58,500 bases of DNA from the NCBI RefSeq assembly GCF_000497445.1, contig NZ_CM002285.1, positions 5,247,510 to 5,306,009 on the forward strand. The letters are read 5' to 3'. A program made the position numbers and the translations under genes. Below, piece after piece: positions 16,027-24,068 of this stretch; position 1 is the stretch's first letter; every line of letters starts with the position of its first letter. The stretch comes from Streptomyces roseochromogenus subsp. oscitans DS 12.976. Its GTDB lineage: Bacteria > Actinomycetota > Actinomycetes > Streptomycetales > Streptomycetaceae. The notes under the pieces are model-generated. The model was not told where the DNA came from, did not search any database, and saw nothing but the letters and a program-made list of their open reading frames with translations.

Positions 16027-17220
16027 ATGACCGAACTGCCCCGCATCATCAGCGTCGACGACCATGTGATCGAGCCCGCCCACCTCTTCGAGACCTGGCT
16101 GCCGGCCCGGTACCGGGACCGGGGGCCGAAGCCGCTCACCGCCGGGATCGGCGAACTCGCCTACGTCGGAGGCAAGTACCAGATCACCATGGACCCGGCG
16201 GGCCAGCCGACGGACTGGTGGATCTACGAGGACCTGAAGTTCCCGTACAAGCGCAACATCGCAGCCGTCGGCTTCGACCGGGACGAGATGACGCTGGAGG
16301 GGATCACCCGGGAGCAGATGCGGCGCGGCTGCTGGGACCCGAAGGCGCGCCTCGCCGACATGGATCTCAATCACGTCGAGGCGAGCCTCTGCTTCCCGAC
16401 CTTCCCGCGCTTCTGCGGGCAGACCTTCGCCGAGGCGCACGACAAGGAGGTCGCCCTCGCCTGCGTACGCGCCTACAACGACTGGATGGTGGAGGAGTGG
16501 TGCGGGGACAGCGCGGGGCGGCTGATCCCGTTGTGCCTCATTCCGCTGTGGGACGTGGAGCTGGCCGTCGCCGAGATCCTGCGCAACGCCGAGCGCGGGG
16601 TGCGGGCCGTGACCTTCTCGGAGATCCCCACCTATCTCGGGCTGCCCTCCATCCACTCCGGCTACTGGGACCCGTTCTTCGCCGTCTGCCAGGAGACGGG
16701 CACGGTCGTCAACATGCACATCGGAAGCAGCTCGCAGATGCCGGCCGCCTCCCCGGACGCCCCGCCCGCCGTCCAGGCCTCGCTCAGCTTCAACAACGCG
16801 ATGGCCTCGATGATGGACTACCTCTTCAGCGGTGTCCTGGTGAGGTTCCCGCAGCTCAAACTCGCCTACTCCGAGGGCCAGATGGGCTGGGTGCCGTACG
16901 CCCTGGAGCGGGCCGACGACGTGTGGGAGGAGCACCGGGCCTGGGGCGGCGTCAGGGACCTGATCCCCGAGCCGCCTTCGACGTACTACTACCGGCAGAT
17001 CTTCTGCTGCTTCTTCCGTGACAGACACGGTGTCGCCTCGATCGACGTCGTCGGCCGTGACAACGCCACCTTCGAGACCGACTATCCGCACGTCGACTCG
17101 ACCTTCCCGCACACCAAGGAGGTCGCCCTCGACCATGTGAAGGGCCTGGACGACGAGACCGTGTACAAGCTGATGCGGGGCAATGCCATCCGCATGCTCG
17201 GCCTGGACCTCGACCGGTGA
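16027..17220 (+). CDS. Amidohydrolase-2-family metal-dependent hydrolase/decarboxylase
   Basis: A 397-residue TIM-barrel protein of the amidohydrolase_2 (ACMSD-like) group. Visible features are IISVDDHVIEP at the N-terminus (DxH-type start), MNHVEASLCFPTFPRF-like loops, VNMHIGSSSQMP and the C-terminal ETDYPHVDSTFPHT. The first His pair is DDHV instead of DxHxH, so the metal site may be altered. Members adjacent to acyl-CoA dehydrogenases are common in actinobacterial lipid or terpenoid clusters, without a proven reaction. ATG 16027 has GAGGGGAACC just upstream. It overlaps the next gene (TGATG), so it heads an operon of amidohydrolase and two dehydrogenases. Confidence 0.85.
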   Translation: MTELPRIISVDDHVIEPAHLFETWLPARYRDRGPKPLTAGIGELAYVGGKYQITMDPAGQPTDWWIYEDLKFPYKRNIAAVGFDRDEMTLEGITREQMRRGCWDPKARLADMDLNHVEASLCFPTFPRFCGQTFAEAHDKEVALACVRAYNDWMVEEWCGDSAGRLIPLCLIPLWDVELAVAEILRNAERGVRAVTFSEIPTYLGLPSIHSGYWDPFFAVCQETGTVVNMHIGSSSQMPAASPDAPPAVQASLSFNNAMASMMDYLFSGVLVRFPQLKLAYSEGQMGWVPYALERADDVWEEHRAWGGVRDLIPEPPSTYYYRQIFCCFFRDRHGVASIDVVGRDNATFETDYPHVDSTFPHTKEVALDHVKGLDDETVYKLMRGNAIRMLGLDLDR

Positions 17221-18353
17221 TGGACCTCTCGTACACGCCCGAGGAGGAGGAGTTCCGGGCCCGGCTGCGGGAGTGGCTCGCCAAGGTGCTGCCCACCCTG
17301 CCCGCCAAGCCGCCCCCGGACGACTGGCCCGGCCGCCGCGCCTACGACCTCGGCTGGCAGCGGATGCTGTACGACGCCGGATACGCCGACGTCCACTGGG
17401 ACGCCTCGCCGACCACCCGGCTGATCTTCCTGGAGGAGACCGAGAAGGCGGGCGCCCCCTATGTGGGCGCGGGCTTCGTCGGGCTGCTGCACGCCGGGCC
17501 GACCATCGCGGCCGAGGGCACCGACGGGCAGCGGGCTCGCTGGCTGCCGCCGATCCTGCGTGGCGAGGAGGTGTGGTGCCAGGGGTTCAGCGAGCCCGGT
17601 GCCGGCTCCGACCTCGCCGCGCTGCGCACGCGCGCGTGGAGGGACGGCGATGACTATGTGGTGAGCGGGTCCAAGATCTGGACCTCGCACGCGGAGGTGG
17701 CCGACTGGTGTGAGCTGCTGGTCCGCACGGACCCGACGGCACCCAAGCACCGGGGCATCAGCTGGCTGGCCATGCCCATGGACGCCGACGGCATCACCGT
17801 ACGGCCGCTGCGCACGCTCGCCGGGTCGGCGGAGTTCGCCGATGTGTTCCTGGACGAGGTCCGGGTGCCGGTCGGCAACCGGGTCGGCGCGGAGAACGAC
17901 GGGTGGCGGGTGACCATGGTGACCCTGTCCTTCGAACGCGGCACGGCCTTCGTCGGCGAGGTGGTCGCCTGCCGCCGGGTACTGGGCGAACTCGCCCGCG
18001 CCGCACGGGAGAACGGCCGCTGGGACGATCCCGTGCTGCGGCGCCGGCTCGGGCGGCTGGAGGCGGAGTTCCGGGCGCTGTGGCGGCTGACGCAGTGGAA
18101 CGTGAGCGAGGCGGAGGCGAGCGGCGGGGTACCGGGGGCCGGGGGTTCGGTTTTCAAACTCCGCTATTCGCACGCCCGTCAGGAGCTGTACGACACCGCG
18201 GCCGACGTACTCGGCCCGGGCGCCCTCGACCTGGACCGGCCGTGGGTCCTCGACCGCCTGTCCGCTCTGTCGTACACGATCGCCGCCGGAACCTCCCAGA
18301 TCCAGCGCACCATCGTGGCCGAGCGGATTCTGGGCCTGCCGAAGGGGAGATGA
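17220..18353 (+). CDS. Acyl-CoA dehydrogenase, large/alpha-type subunit (FadE)
   Basis: A 377-residue flavoprotein, full three-domain length. Motifs are LSYTPEEEEFRARL (N-domain), WCQGFSEPGAGSDLAALRT (FAD and substrate loop), SGSKIWTSHAEVADWCELL and the C-terminal YTIAAGTSQIQRTIVAERIL. It forms a 2,3-double bond in an acyl-CoA. The ATG at 17220 shares its A with the preceding TGA; GTG 17217 is the alternative. It is followed by a shorter dehydrogenase, resembling the alpha/beta FadE pairs of steroid side-chain degradation in Mycobacterium and Rhodococcus. Confidence 0.93.
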   Translation: MDLSYTPEEEEFRARLREWLAKVLPTLPAKPPPDDWPGRRAYDLGWQRMLYDAGYADVHWDASPTTRLIFLEETEKAGAPYVGAGFVGLLHAGPTIAAEGTDGQRARWLPPILRGEEVWCQGFSEPGAGSDLAALRTRAWRDGDDYVVSGSKIWTSHAEVADWCELLVRTDPTAPKHRGISWLAMPMDADGITVRPLRTLAGSAEFADVFLDEVRVPVGNRVGAENDGWRVTMVTLSFERGTAFVGEVVACRRVLGELARAARENGRWDDPVLRRRLGRLEAEFRALWRLTQWNVSEAEASGGVPGAGGSVFKLRYSHARQELYDTAADVLGPGALDLDRPWVLDRLSALSYTIAAGTSQIQRTIVAERILGLPKGR

Positions 18354-18382
18354 ACGCGTGCGCTCGCTGTTCGCGGTGCCTG

Positions 18383-18411
18383 CCCGAAGGAGAGATACCC
18401 GAAGGAGAGAT
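18383..18411 (+). repeat. Tandemly duplicated ribosome-binding segment
   Basis: CCCGAAGGAGAGAT occurs at 18383-18396 and again at 18398-18411, the second copy providing the SD and start of the short dehydrogenase. A near copy, GCCGAAGGGGAGATG, covers the stop of the preceding gene at 18341-18355. The 56-base gap therefore looks like an expanded SD-start junction. Confidence 0.6.
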
Positions 18412-19354
18412 GAGCGTGCGGTTCCAACTCAGCGAGGATCAGCGGGCGTTGCAGGCGGGCGTACGGGAGTTGCTGGAGCGGCGGTTCGGGCGGGAGGCGT
18501 TGCGGGCGGCCGTCGACACGCCGGGGCGGCTCGACCGGGAGCTGTGGCGGGCGCTCGGGGACGCCGGGTTCTTCGCCCTGCGGCTGCCCGAGGCGGACGG
18601 CGGGGTCGGGCTGGGGCTGCCCGAAGCGGTGCTGGCCTTCGAGGAGGCGGGGCGTGCCCTGCTGCCCGGACCGCTCGTGGCGACCCACCTCGCCGCCGGG
18701 ACCGTACCGGGCGCGGCCACCGGGGAGACGGTCGTGGCGGCGGTCTACGGGGAACTGGTGGAGTGGCTGGAGGCGGCGGACGTCGTCCTCGGGGACACGG
18801 GAGACACGGGAGGCACGGGGAACACGGCGGACACGGGGAACGCGGCGGACACGGGGGACACCCGGGGTGCCGAGCCGCTGCGCTCACTGGACCCGCTGAC
18901 GCCGCTGCACCGCGTCCCCGCCGCGCGCGATGCCGCCGCCGCAGCCCCTTTGGCCGACCTGCTCACCGCCGCCGAGCAGCTCGGCACCGCCGTACGGGTA
19001 GGAGAGCTGGCCGTGCAACACGCCCGGACACGAGAGCAGTTCGGTCAGCCGATCGGCGCCTTCCAGGCCGTCAAACATCTCTGCGCGGACCTCCTGGTGC
19101 GCACCGAGACCGCGCGTGTCGCCGTCTACGCGGCCGCCGTCACCGCCGATCCCGCCGACATCGCCGCCGCCCGCCTGCTCGCCGACGAGGCCGCTGTACA
19201 CGGCGCCCGGGACTGCCTCCAGGTGCACGGCGGCATGGGTTTCACCTGGGAGGCGGACGTACACCTGCATCTGAAACGGGCCTGGGTGCGGGCCCACCGT
19301 GGCGGCGGGAGTACGGAGAGTGAGGAACTCCTCGCGGCGCGACTGGCGGCCTGA
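18410..19354 (+). CDS. Acyl-CoA dehydrogenase, short/beta-type subunit (FadE)
   Basis: A 314-residue acyl-CoA dehydrogenase-fold protein, about 60 residues shorter than usual. It has FQLSEDQRALQAGVRELL, LRLPEADGGVGLGLPEAVLAFEE, HARTREQFGQPIGAFQAVKH and DCLQVHGGMGFTWEADVHLH. The middle beta-domain is replaced by a GDTG/GNTADTG repeat linker (about residues 127-150). It probably pairs with the gene before it as a non-catalytic or half-site subunit. ATG 18410 and GTG 18416 are both possible; the GAAGGAGAG ribosome site is present in tandem duplicate just upstream. Confidence 0.85.
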   Translation: MSVRFQLSEDQRALQAGVRELLERRFGREALRAAVDTPGRLDRELWRALGDAGFFALRLPEADGGVGLGLPEAVLAFEEAGRALLPGPLVATHLAAGTVPGAATGETVVAAVYGELVEWLEAADVVLGDTGDTGGTGNTADTGNAADTGDTRGAEPLRSLDPLTPLHRVPAARDAAAAAPLADLLTAAEQLGTAVRVGELAVQHARTREQFGQPIGAFQAVKHLCADLLVRTETARVAVYAAAVTADPADIAAARLLADEAAVHGARDCLQVHGGMGFTWEADVHLHLKRAWVRAHRGGGSTESEELLAARLAA

Positions 19355-19751
19355 GACACCGGCAACTCCCTGGGCTGCGGCAGTAGCAAAGCCCTGGCCC
19401 AAGATGTCGCGGATCGTGGCATGCCGGTATCACTTTGCGTCGATACCCGGTTGTGTCCTTCGCGAGACTCGTCACGGCCCGGAGTCGGCGGTCCCCTCCG
19501 GTACCTTGTGTGGGATGCGAGTGGCTGCGAGCACGGGCCGGGCCGGTGATGCCCCTGGGGCAGTGCCGGGTCGCGCGGTGCGCGGCGCTTCTCGCGGTGC
19601 GGTGGCGGCTGCGGTCGTCGCCTGTTCGATGTCCCGGCAAGAGCGTCGCACAGTATGCCTCACGCGTACTCCTTCGCGCTGGAATATGCCCGAAGCGCTT
19701 GTTGGGGTGACTGTACGTCAACCATGCTGGCTCCAAAGGGAATCACGTTCC
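19355..19751. other. Intergenic stretch without a supported gene
   Basis: About 400 bases follow the dehydrogenase operon. Open frames on both strands (for example one of 91 codons on + and one of 164 on -) are Arg-rich with no motif and no ribosome site. I see no RNA gene or obvious terminator. Confidence 0.45.
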
Positions 19752-19886
19752 GTGACCCTTGCTCTGGCCGTTGTTCTGGCCATGCAGAAAATGGCTACGA
19801 TCGTGGCCCTCGCGATCGTCGTCGCGGCTTCGGCGGTGGCGACCTGGTGGCGTGGGGTCATGTGTCCGCCGGTTCGGATGGTGTGA
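19752..19886 (+). CDS. Possible 44-residue hydrophobic peptide upstream of an RsbW-like gene
   Basis: The frame VTLALAVVLAMQKMATIVAL continuing AIVVAASAVATWWRG ends 3 bases before the next GTG start. It would form one or two membrane helices. AAGGGA lies about 10 bases upstream of GTG 19752. The short gap suggests coupling, but composition alone does not prove coding. Low confidence. Confidence 0.3.
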   Translation: MTLALAVVLAMQKMATIVALAIVVAASAVATWWRGVMCPPVRMV

Positions 19887-19889
19887 GCG

Positions 19890-20474
19890 GTGCAGGTGCT
19901 TCAAGTGCAGCTGGAGATCCGGCCCGACCCCACGGAGGTGGGGCGGGCGAGGAGGTGGGCCCGCTCGCGTCTCGCCGGGCTGGGGATAGCGGCCGACGAG
20001 CCGCTGGCCGAGACCCTGATCCTGCTCGTCTCCGAGCTGGTGACCAACGCGGTGGTGCACACCGGCCGCGCGGCCGTGCTGCGGCTCTCCCTGCCGGGCG
20101 CGGAAGCGGAGGCGGACGCGGCGGCGGAGGTGGAGGCGGTCGAGAGTGCCGAGGCCCTTGATGAGGCCGAGCGGGCTGAGGAGGCCGAGGAGGCTGAGGA
20201 GGCCGAACCGCCCGTGGTCGCCACGGTGCGCGTCGAGGTGGCCGACTGCAGCTCCCGCGCCCCCGTGCCGCGCTGCGCCGGCGGTGACGCCACCGGCGGC
20301 CGTGGTCTGGCCCTCGTCGACTGCCTGGCCGATCGCTGGGGCTGGAGCCCGGAGGGTGCCGGCAAGAGCATCTGGTGTGAACTGGACCGCTGTTCGAAGC
20401 CCCGGGAGAGCGCAACGATGGCGTACGGGGGCGGACTGTCCGCGTACGAGGGGCTCGCCTTCGAGGCGGTGTAG
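19890..20474 (+). CDS. RsbW/SpoIIAB-like ATP-binding (HATPase_c) protein
   Basis: A 194-residue GHKL-fold protein. The N-box is ELVTNAVVHTG (about residues 48-58) and the G2-like box is GDATGGRGLALVDCLADRWG. An acidic insert of roughly 35 residues (Glu/Ala repeats such as AERAEEAEEAEEAE) sits between them, which is unusual. Streptomyces has many such proteins; those studied act as anti-sigma or partner-switch kinases. GTG 19890 follows the small hydrophobic ORF by 3 bases. It has no visible link to the flanking catabolic operons and may be a bystander. Confidence 0.85.
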   Translation: MQVLQVQLEIRPDPTEVGRARRWARSRLAGLGIAADEPLAETLILLVSELVTNAVVHTGRAAVLRLSLPGAEAEADAAAEVEAVESAEALDEAERAEEAEEAEEAEPPVVATVRVEVADCSSRAPVPRCAGGDATGGRGLALVDCLADRWGWSPEGAGKSIWCELDRCSKPRESATMAYGGGLSAYEGLAFEAV

Positions 20475-20731
20475 CACCCGGCGCGGTGGTGCGCCGGTGA
20501 TGCCTCCGTGCGCGGGCGCCTCGAACAGGGCGTACGTAACAAATCGCCGTACCGGCGTTGACGACCCGTGACCGCCTGCACACGCTTGTGGGCGACGATT
20601 CGCCGCGAGGGGACGGCGAGGGCCCGGGCGACGGCGGCCCTCGCCGAGTGTGGGTCGCACCCGGTGGGCGGCGCGTGCGCGTGACGGTGAGGGGACGCGC
20701 CGCCGGCCGGCCAACGCCCCGCGTCCGGTTC

Positions 20732-21658
20732 TCAGAGGACGGCCACGGGTGCCACGGGTGTTCCCGTCGCGCCGACGAACGGCTCGGGCATCGCCGACAG
20801 CAGGAACGCGTACCGCCCCTCTTCTCCACAGGCTGTGGACAACTCTTCGAGATTCCAGTTCTGGCCCTGGAGCATCCCCATCTCCACCAGGTCCAGGGCG
20901 TGCACGGGCAACCAGAGATTCTCCGACTCGGGTGGAAATATCTCAAAAGTGAGCGTGTCGTTCGCGACCGCCGCGACATCGCGCGCGTGGAACCACTCCG
21001 GTGTACGGATGGACAGCCCCGGCGACGGATAGCCGTACCCGTGCTTGTCCCCGGCCAGATACAGCTGCACCTGCCCGGTGCGGACCAGCACGATGTCGCC
21101 GGCCCGCACCCGGACCCCGCCGAACTCCTCGGCCCGCTCCAGATCCTCCGGCGTCACCGCGTGATTCCCCGCCAGCCGGTCCACGCCACGCGCGCGTGCC
21201 ACGTCCAGCAGCACCCCGCGCGAGACGATGTGCCGGGCCTTGTCGATCCCGCCGAACTCCGCGCCGCCGTGCGCGGTGACCGTGTGCGCCGGGCGGCCGT
21301 TGTAGAGCTTCCCGGAGTGCGAGACATGGGTGAGCGCGTCCCAGTGGGTGCCCGCCTGCAGCCCCATGGTCACCGCGTCGTCGCTGCACGCCACCGTGCC
21401 GGGTCCGAAGAGTTCCTGGTTGATCTGGACCATGGCGTGGAGGGGGTTGACGCGGCCGCGGATCATCCCGGTCTGTACCCCGTCCTGCTGGAGGGGGAGG
21501 GCGAGGGGAATGCGGCGGCCGGTCCGGATCGTGGCGGCCGCCGTGCGTACGACCTCGTCGGTGATCAGGTTCAGCGTGCCGATCTCGTCGTCCGCCCCCC
21601 AACGCCCCCAGTTGTTCACCCGCTTGGCGATCTCGTGGAACTCCTCCGGCAGTGCCAT
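20732..21658 (-). CDS. Cyclase-family (KynB-like) metal-dependent hydrolase
   Basis: A 308-residue protein of the cyclase/kynurenine-formamidase-like family. The metal motif is AGTHWDALTHV (HxxxDxxxH type) near residue 105, with FGGIDKARHIVSRGVLLDVA and the substrate loop GDIVLVRTGQ also present. Relatives open or close lactones or amides. In this cluster it may hydrolyse a cyclic intermediate; that is inference. ATG 21658 gives the normal N-terminus (FHEIAKRVNNWGRWG). It is divergent from the SDR operon, with operator B between them. Confidence 0.88.
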   Translation of the reverse strand: MALPEEFHEIAKRVNNWGRWGADDEIGTLNLITDEVVRTAAATIRTGRRIPLALPLQQDGVQTGMIRGRVNPLHAMVQINQELFGPGTVACSDDAVTMGLQAGTHWDALTHVSHSGKLYNGRPAHTVTAHGGAEFGGIDKARHIVSRGVLLDVARARGVDRLAGNHAVTPEDLERAEEFGGVRVRAGDIVLVRTGQVQLYLAGDKHGYGYPSPGLSIRTPEWFHARDVAAVANDTLTFEIFPPESENLWLPVHALDLVEMGMLQGQNWNLEELSTACGEEGRYAFLLSAMPEPFVGATGTPVAPVAVL

Positions 21659-21707
21659 CCGGTGCCTCCCCGGGGCTTGTGTCCGCGCGTCCGACGCGCC
21701 ATAGAAT

Positions 21708-21722
21708 CTAACGGACCGTCAG
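21708..21722. promoter_or_regulatory. Predicted operator B, CTAACGGACCGTCAG
   Basis: One mismatch from the perfect palindrome, between the divergent cyclase and SDR genes: 50 bases upstream of the cyclase start and 23 bases upstream of the SDR start. Confidence 0.6.
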
Positions 21723-21744
21723 AAACCGCGGGAAGGGGCCGGGC

Positions 21745-22656
21745 GTGGGGAACTTCTTGGCAGGAAAGGTCGTCGCCGTGACCGGTGCCGGACGCGGTAT
21801 CGGCCGGGCGGTCGCGCGGGCGGCGGCCGCGGAGGGCGCGAAGGTCGTCGTCAACGACTACGGCGTCGCCGTGGACGGCGCCTCGCCCACGAGCGAGGTG
21901 GCCGAGGCCGTCGTCAAGGAGATCGAGGCGGCGGGCGGGGAAGCGGTCGCGGTAGCCGACGACATCTCCACGATGGCGGGCGGTCAGCGGGTCGTCGATG
22001 TGGCCCTGGCGTCGTACGGACGGCTCGACGGTGTCGTGTGCGTGGCCGGGATCCTGCGCGAGCGGATGCTGTTCAACATGACCGAGGAGGAGTGGGATCC
22101 GGTCATCGCCACCCACCTCAAGGGCACGTTCACCGTGTTCCGGGCGGCGTCCGCGGTGATGCGGGGGCAGCGCTGCGGCACGCTGATCGGTTTCACCAGC
22201 GGCAACCACCAGGGGTCGGTGTCCCAGGCCAACTACAGCGCGGCAAAGGGCGGGATCATCTCGCTCGTCCGGAGCGCCGCGCTGGGCCTGCACAAGTACG
22301 GGGTGACCGCGAACGCGGTGGCGCCGGTGGCGCGCACCCGGATGTCGGCGAACGTGCCCATGGAACTGGCGGAGATCGGCGAGCCGGAGGATGTGGCGGC
22401 GCTGGTGGTGTACCTGCTGTCGGACGGAGCCGCTGCGCTGGGCATCACCGGGCAGGTGTACACCATTGCGGGGCCGAAGATCGCGGTGTGGGCCCAGCCG
22501 AGGGAACTCCGCGCAGCGTATGCCGCCGGCGGTTGGACGCCGGAAGCGATCGCGGAGTTGCTGCCGGAGGCGGTGGGGGTGGATCCGATGCCGATGCTTG
22601 TGCAGTTGGCGGCGATGGAAGAGGCGGCGCGTGCTGGTTCTCGGCCGAATGCCTAA
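21745..22656 (+). CDS. Short-chain dehydrogenase (hydroxyacyl-CoA dehydrogenase type)
   Basis: A 303-residue SDR. The NAD-binding motif TGAGRGIGRAVARAAA is at residues 12-27, VNDYGVAVDG is typical of the HSD17B4-like subgroup, and the active site has a Ser in GFTSGN and YSAAKGG. The last 50 residues extend beyond the usual 250, as in multifunctional-enzyme-2-like dehydrogenases. It would oxidise a 3-hydroxyacyl-CoA. GTG 21745 follows GGAAGGGG. It leads a set with the next dehydrogenase and the MDR gene, though a 263-base repeat-containing gap separates it from them. Confidence 0.9.
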   Translation: MGNFLAGKVVAVTGAGRGIGRAVARAAAAEGAKVVVNDYGVAVDGASPTSEVAEAVVKEIEAAGGEAVAVADDISTMAGGQRVVDVALASYGRLDGVVCVAGILRERMLFNMTEEEWDPVIATHLKGTFTVFRAASAVMRGQRCGTLIGFTSGNHQGSVSQANYSAAKGGIISLVRSAALGLHKYGVTANAVAPVARTRMSANVPMELAEIGEPEDVAALVVYLLSDGAAALGITGQVYTIAGPKIAVWAQPRELRAAYAAGGWTPEAIAELLPEAVGVDPMPMLVQLAAMEEAARAGSRPNA

Positions 22657-22680
22657 TAGCTCGGGGCGTGTTGTGACTCG

Positions 22681-22860
22681 GCGGCTGCGGGCCGTGTGTG
22701 GCTGGTCGCGCAGTTCCCCGCGCCCCTGGGGGGGGGTGCAGTCGCCGCACCCGCATTCGCGCCCCAGCTGCGGGCAGTCGTGCCTCCCCCAGAGCCTCAA
22801 GGCCCTGGGGGGACCCCCAGGCGGCACGGGTGGGCGCAGCGGCACCCGGCCAGCGCCGGC
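22681..22860. repeat. Dispersed Streptomyces-type palindromic repeat region
   Basis: GGCTGGTCGCGCAGTTCCCC followed by GCGCCCCTGGG is a sequence I recognise from many intergenic regions of Streptomyces genomes. Farther right, CCCCCAGAGCCTCAAGGCCC and TGGGGGGACCCCCAGG can fold into strong hairpins. It separates the SDR gene from the next dehydrogenase and may act as a terminator or mRNA stabiliser. Confidence 0.6.
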
Positions 22861-22919
22861 GAGCGCCCCAACCTTCGGCTCGCGGCGGCACAGGGCACCC
22901 AATCGAAGGGCGGTCCACC

Positions 22920-24068
22920 ATGGACTTCGGGTTCAGTGAAGAGGACGAGGGATTCCGGGCCGAGGCCCGCACCTGGCTGGCAGCCAACGCCGACCCGGTG
23001 ACGGACAGACGTACCTGGGAACGCACCCTCGGTCGATCCGGCTGGATAGGGATCGGCTGGCCGGAGTCCGGATACGGCAACCGCAGCGCCACGCTCACTC
23101 AACAGGTCGTCTGGGCCGAGGAGTACGCCCGTTCGCCCGCGCCCCCGCGGTCCGGGCACATCGGTGAGAATCTGCTCGCCCCCACGCTCATCACACATGG
23201 CACCGATGAGCAGAAGTCCCGCTTCCTGCCCCCGATCGCGGCCGGCGAGGAGTTGTGGTGCCAGGGCTACAGCGAGCCCGGGGCCGGTTCGGATCTGGCC
23301 GGGGTGCGGACGGTGGCAGTGCGGGAGGGGGAGGGGTACCGGATCAGCGGGCAGAAGATCTGGACCTCGCTCGCCCATGAGGCCGACTGGTGCTTCGTAC
23401 TGGCTCGTACCGACCCCGGCTCCCGCCGCCACCACGGACTCAGCTTCCTGCTCGTCCCCATGGACCAGCCCGGCCGTATCGAGGTCCGCCCCATCCGGCA
23501 GATGACCGGTACCAGTGACTTCAACGAGGTCTTCTTCGACGGGGCGTACGCGCGCGTGGAGCACGTGGTCGGGGGAGAGGGGCAGGGGTGGCGGGTGGCC
23601 ATGAGTCTGCTCGGGTTCGAGCGCGGAGTGTCGACTCTCGCCCAACAGATCGGATTCGCTGAGGAGTTGGCGGCTGTCGTACAGGCAGCCGTGCACAGCG
23701 GCGCCGTGCAGGACCCCGTCGTACGGTCGCGGCTCGTACGGCAGTGGGCCGAGCTGCGGACCATGCGCCGGCACGCCCTGCGCACCCTCGGCGGCTCGGC
23801 CGACCCCGGCGCGCCCAGTGTGGCCAAGCTGCTGTGGGCCGGCTGGCACCAGCGGCTGGGGGAGCTCGCGATGCAGGTCCGGGGCGCGGCGGCCACCGTC
23901 GGCCCCTCGGACTGGTCGCCCTCGGCGCCGTACGAACTCGACGCCGGCCAGCACCTGTTCCTCTTCTCCCGGGCCGACACCATCTACGGCGGCTCGGACC
24001 AGGTCCAGCGCACGATCATCGCCGAGCGCGTGCTCGGTCTGCCCAGAGAGCCCAAGGGGGCCGTGTGA
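22920..24068 (+). CDS. Acyl-CoA dehydrogenase, large/alpha-type subunit (FadE)
   Basis: A 382-residue full-length dehydrogenase. Motifs are FGFSEEDEGFRAEARTWL, WCQGYSEPGAGSDLAGVRT, SGQKIWTSLAHEADWCFVL and YGGSDQVQRTIIAERVLGLP. It resembles the large dehydrogenase at 17220, so the cluster has two alpha-type subunits. Its beta-type partner may be the one at 46383. ATG 22920 has GAAGGGCGG about 8 bases upstream. The stop overlaps the next start (TGATG), so it is cotranslated with the MDR dehydrogenase. Confidence 0.93.
   Translation: MDFGFSEEDEGFRAEARTWLAANADPVTDRRTWERTLGRSGWIGIGWPESGYGNRSATLTQQVVWAEEYARSPAPPRSGHIGENLLAPTLITHGTDEQKSRFLPPIAAGEELWCQGYSEPGAGSDLAGVRTVAVREGEGYRISGQKIWTSLAHEADWCFVLARTDPGSRRHHGLSFLLVPMDQPGRIEVRPIRQMTGTSDFNEVFFDGAYARVEHVVGGEGQGWRVAMSLLGFERGVSTLAQQIGFAEELAAVVQAAVHSGAVQDPVVRSRLVRQWAELRTMRRHALRTLGGSADPGAPSVAKLLWAGWHQRLGELAMQVRGAAATVGPSDWSPSAPYELDAGQHLFLFSRADTIYGGSDQVQRTIIAERVLGLPREPKGAV

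Noticed and set aside
18780..18870. CRISPR-like or regulatory repeat array
   Set aside because: The 9-base units encode an in-frame Gly-Asp-Thr linker inside a dehydrogenase; no spacers or cas genes.
19299..19886. 195-codon plus-strand frame
   Set aside because: It starts inside the dehydrogenase gene and is Arg/Ser-rich until the last 44 codons; only that last part is kept as a low-confidence small ORF.
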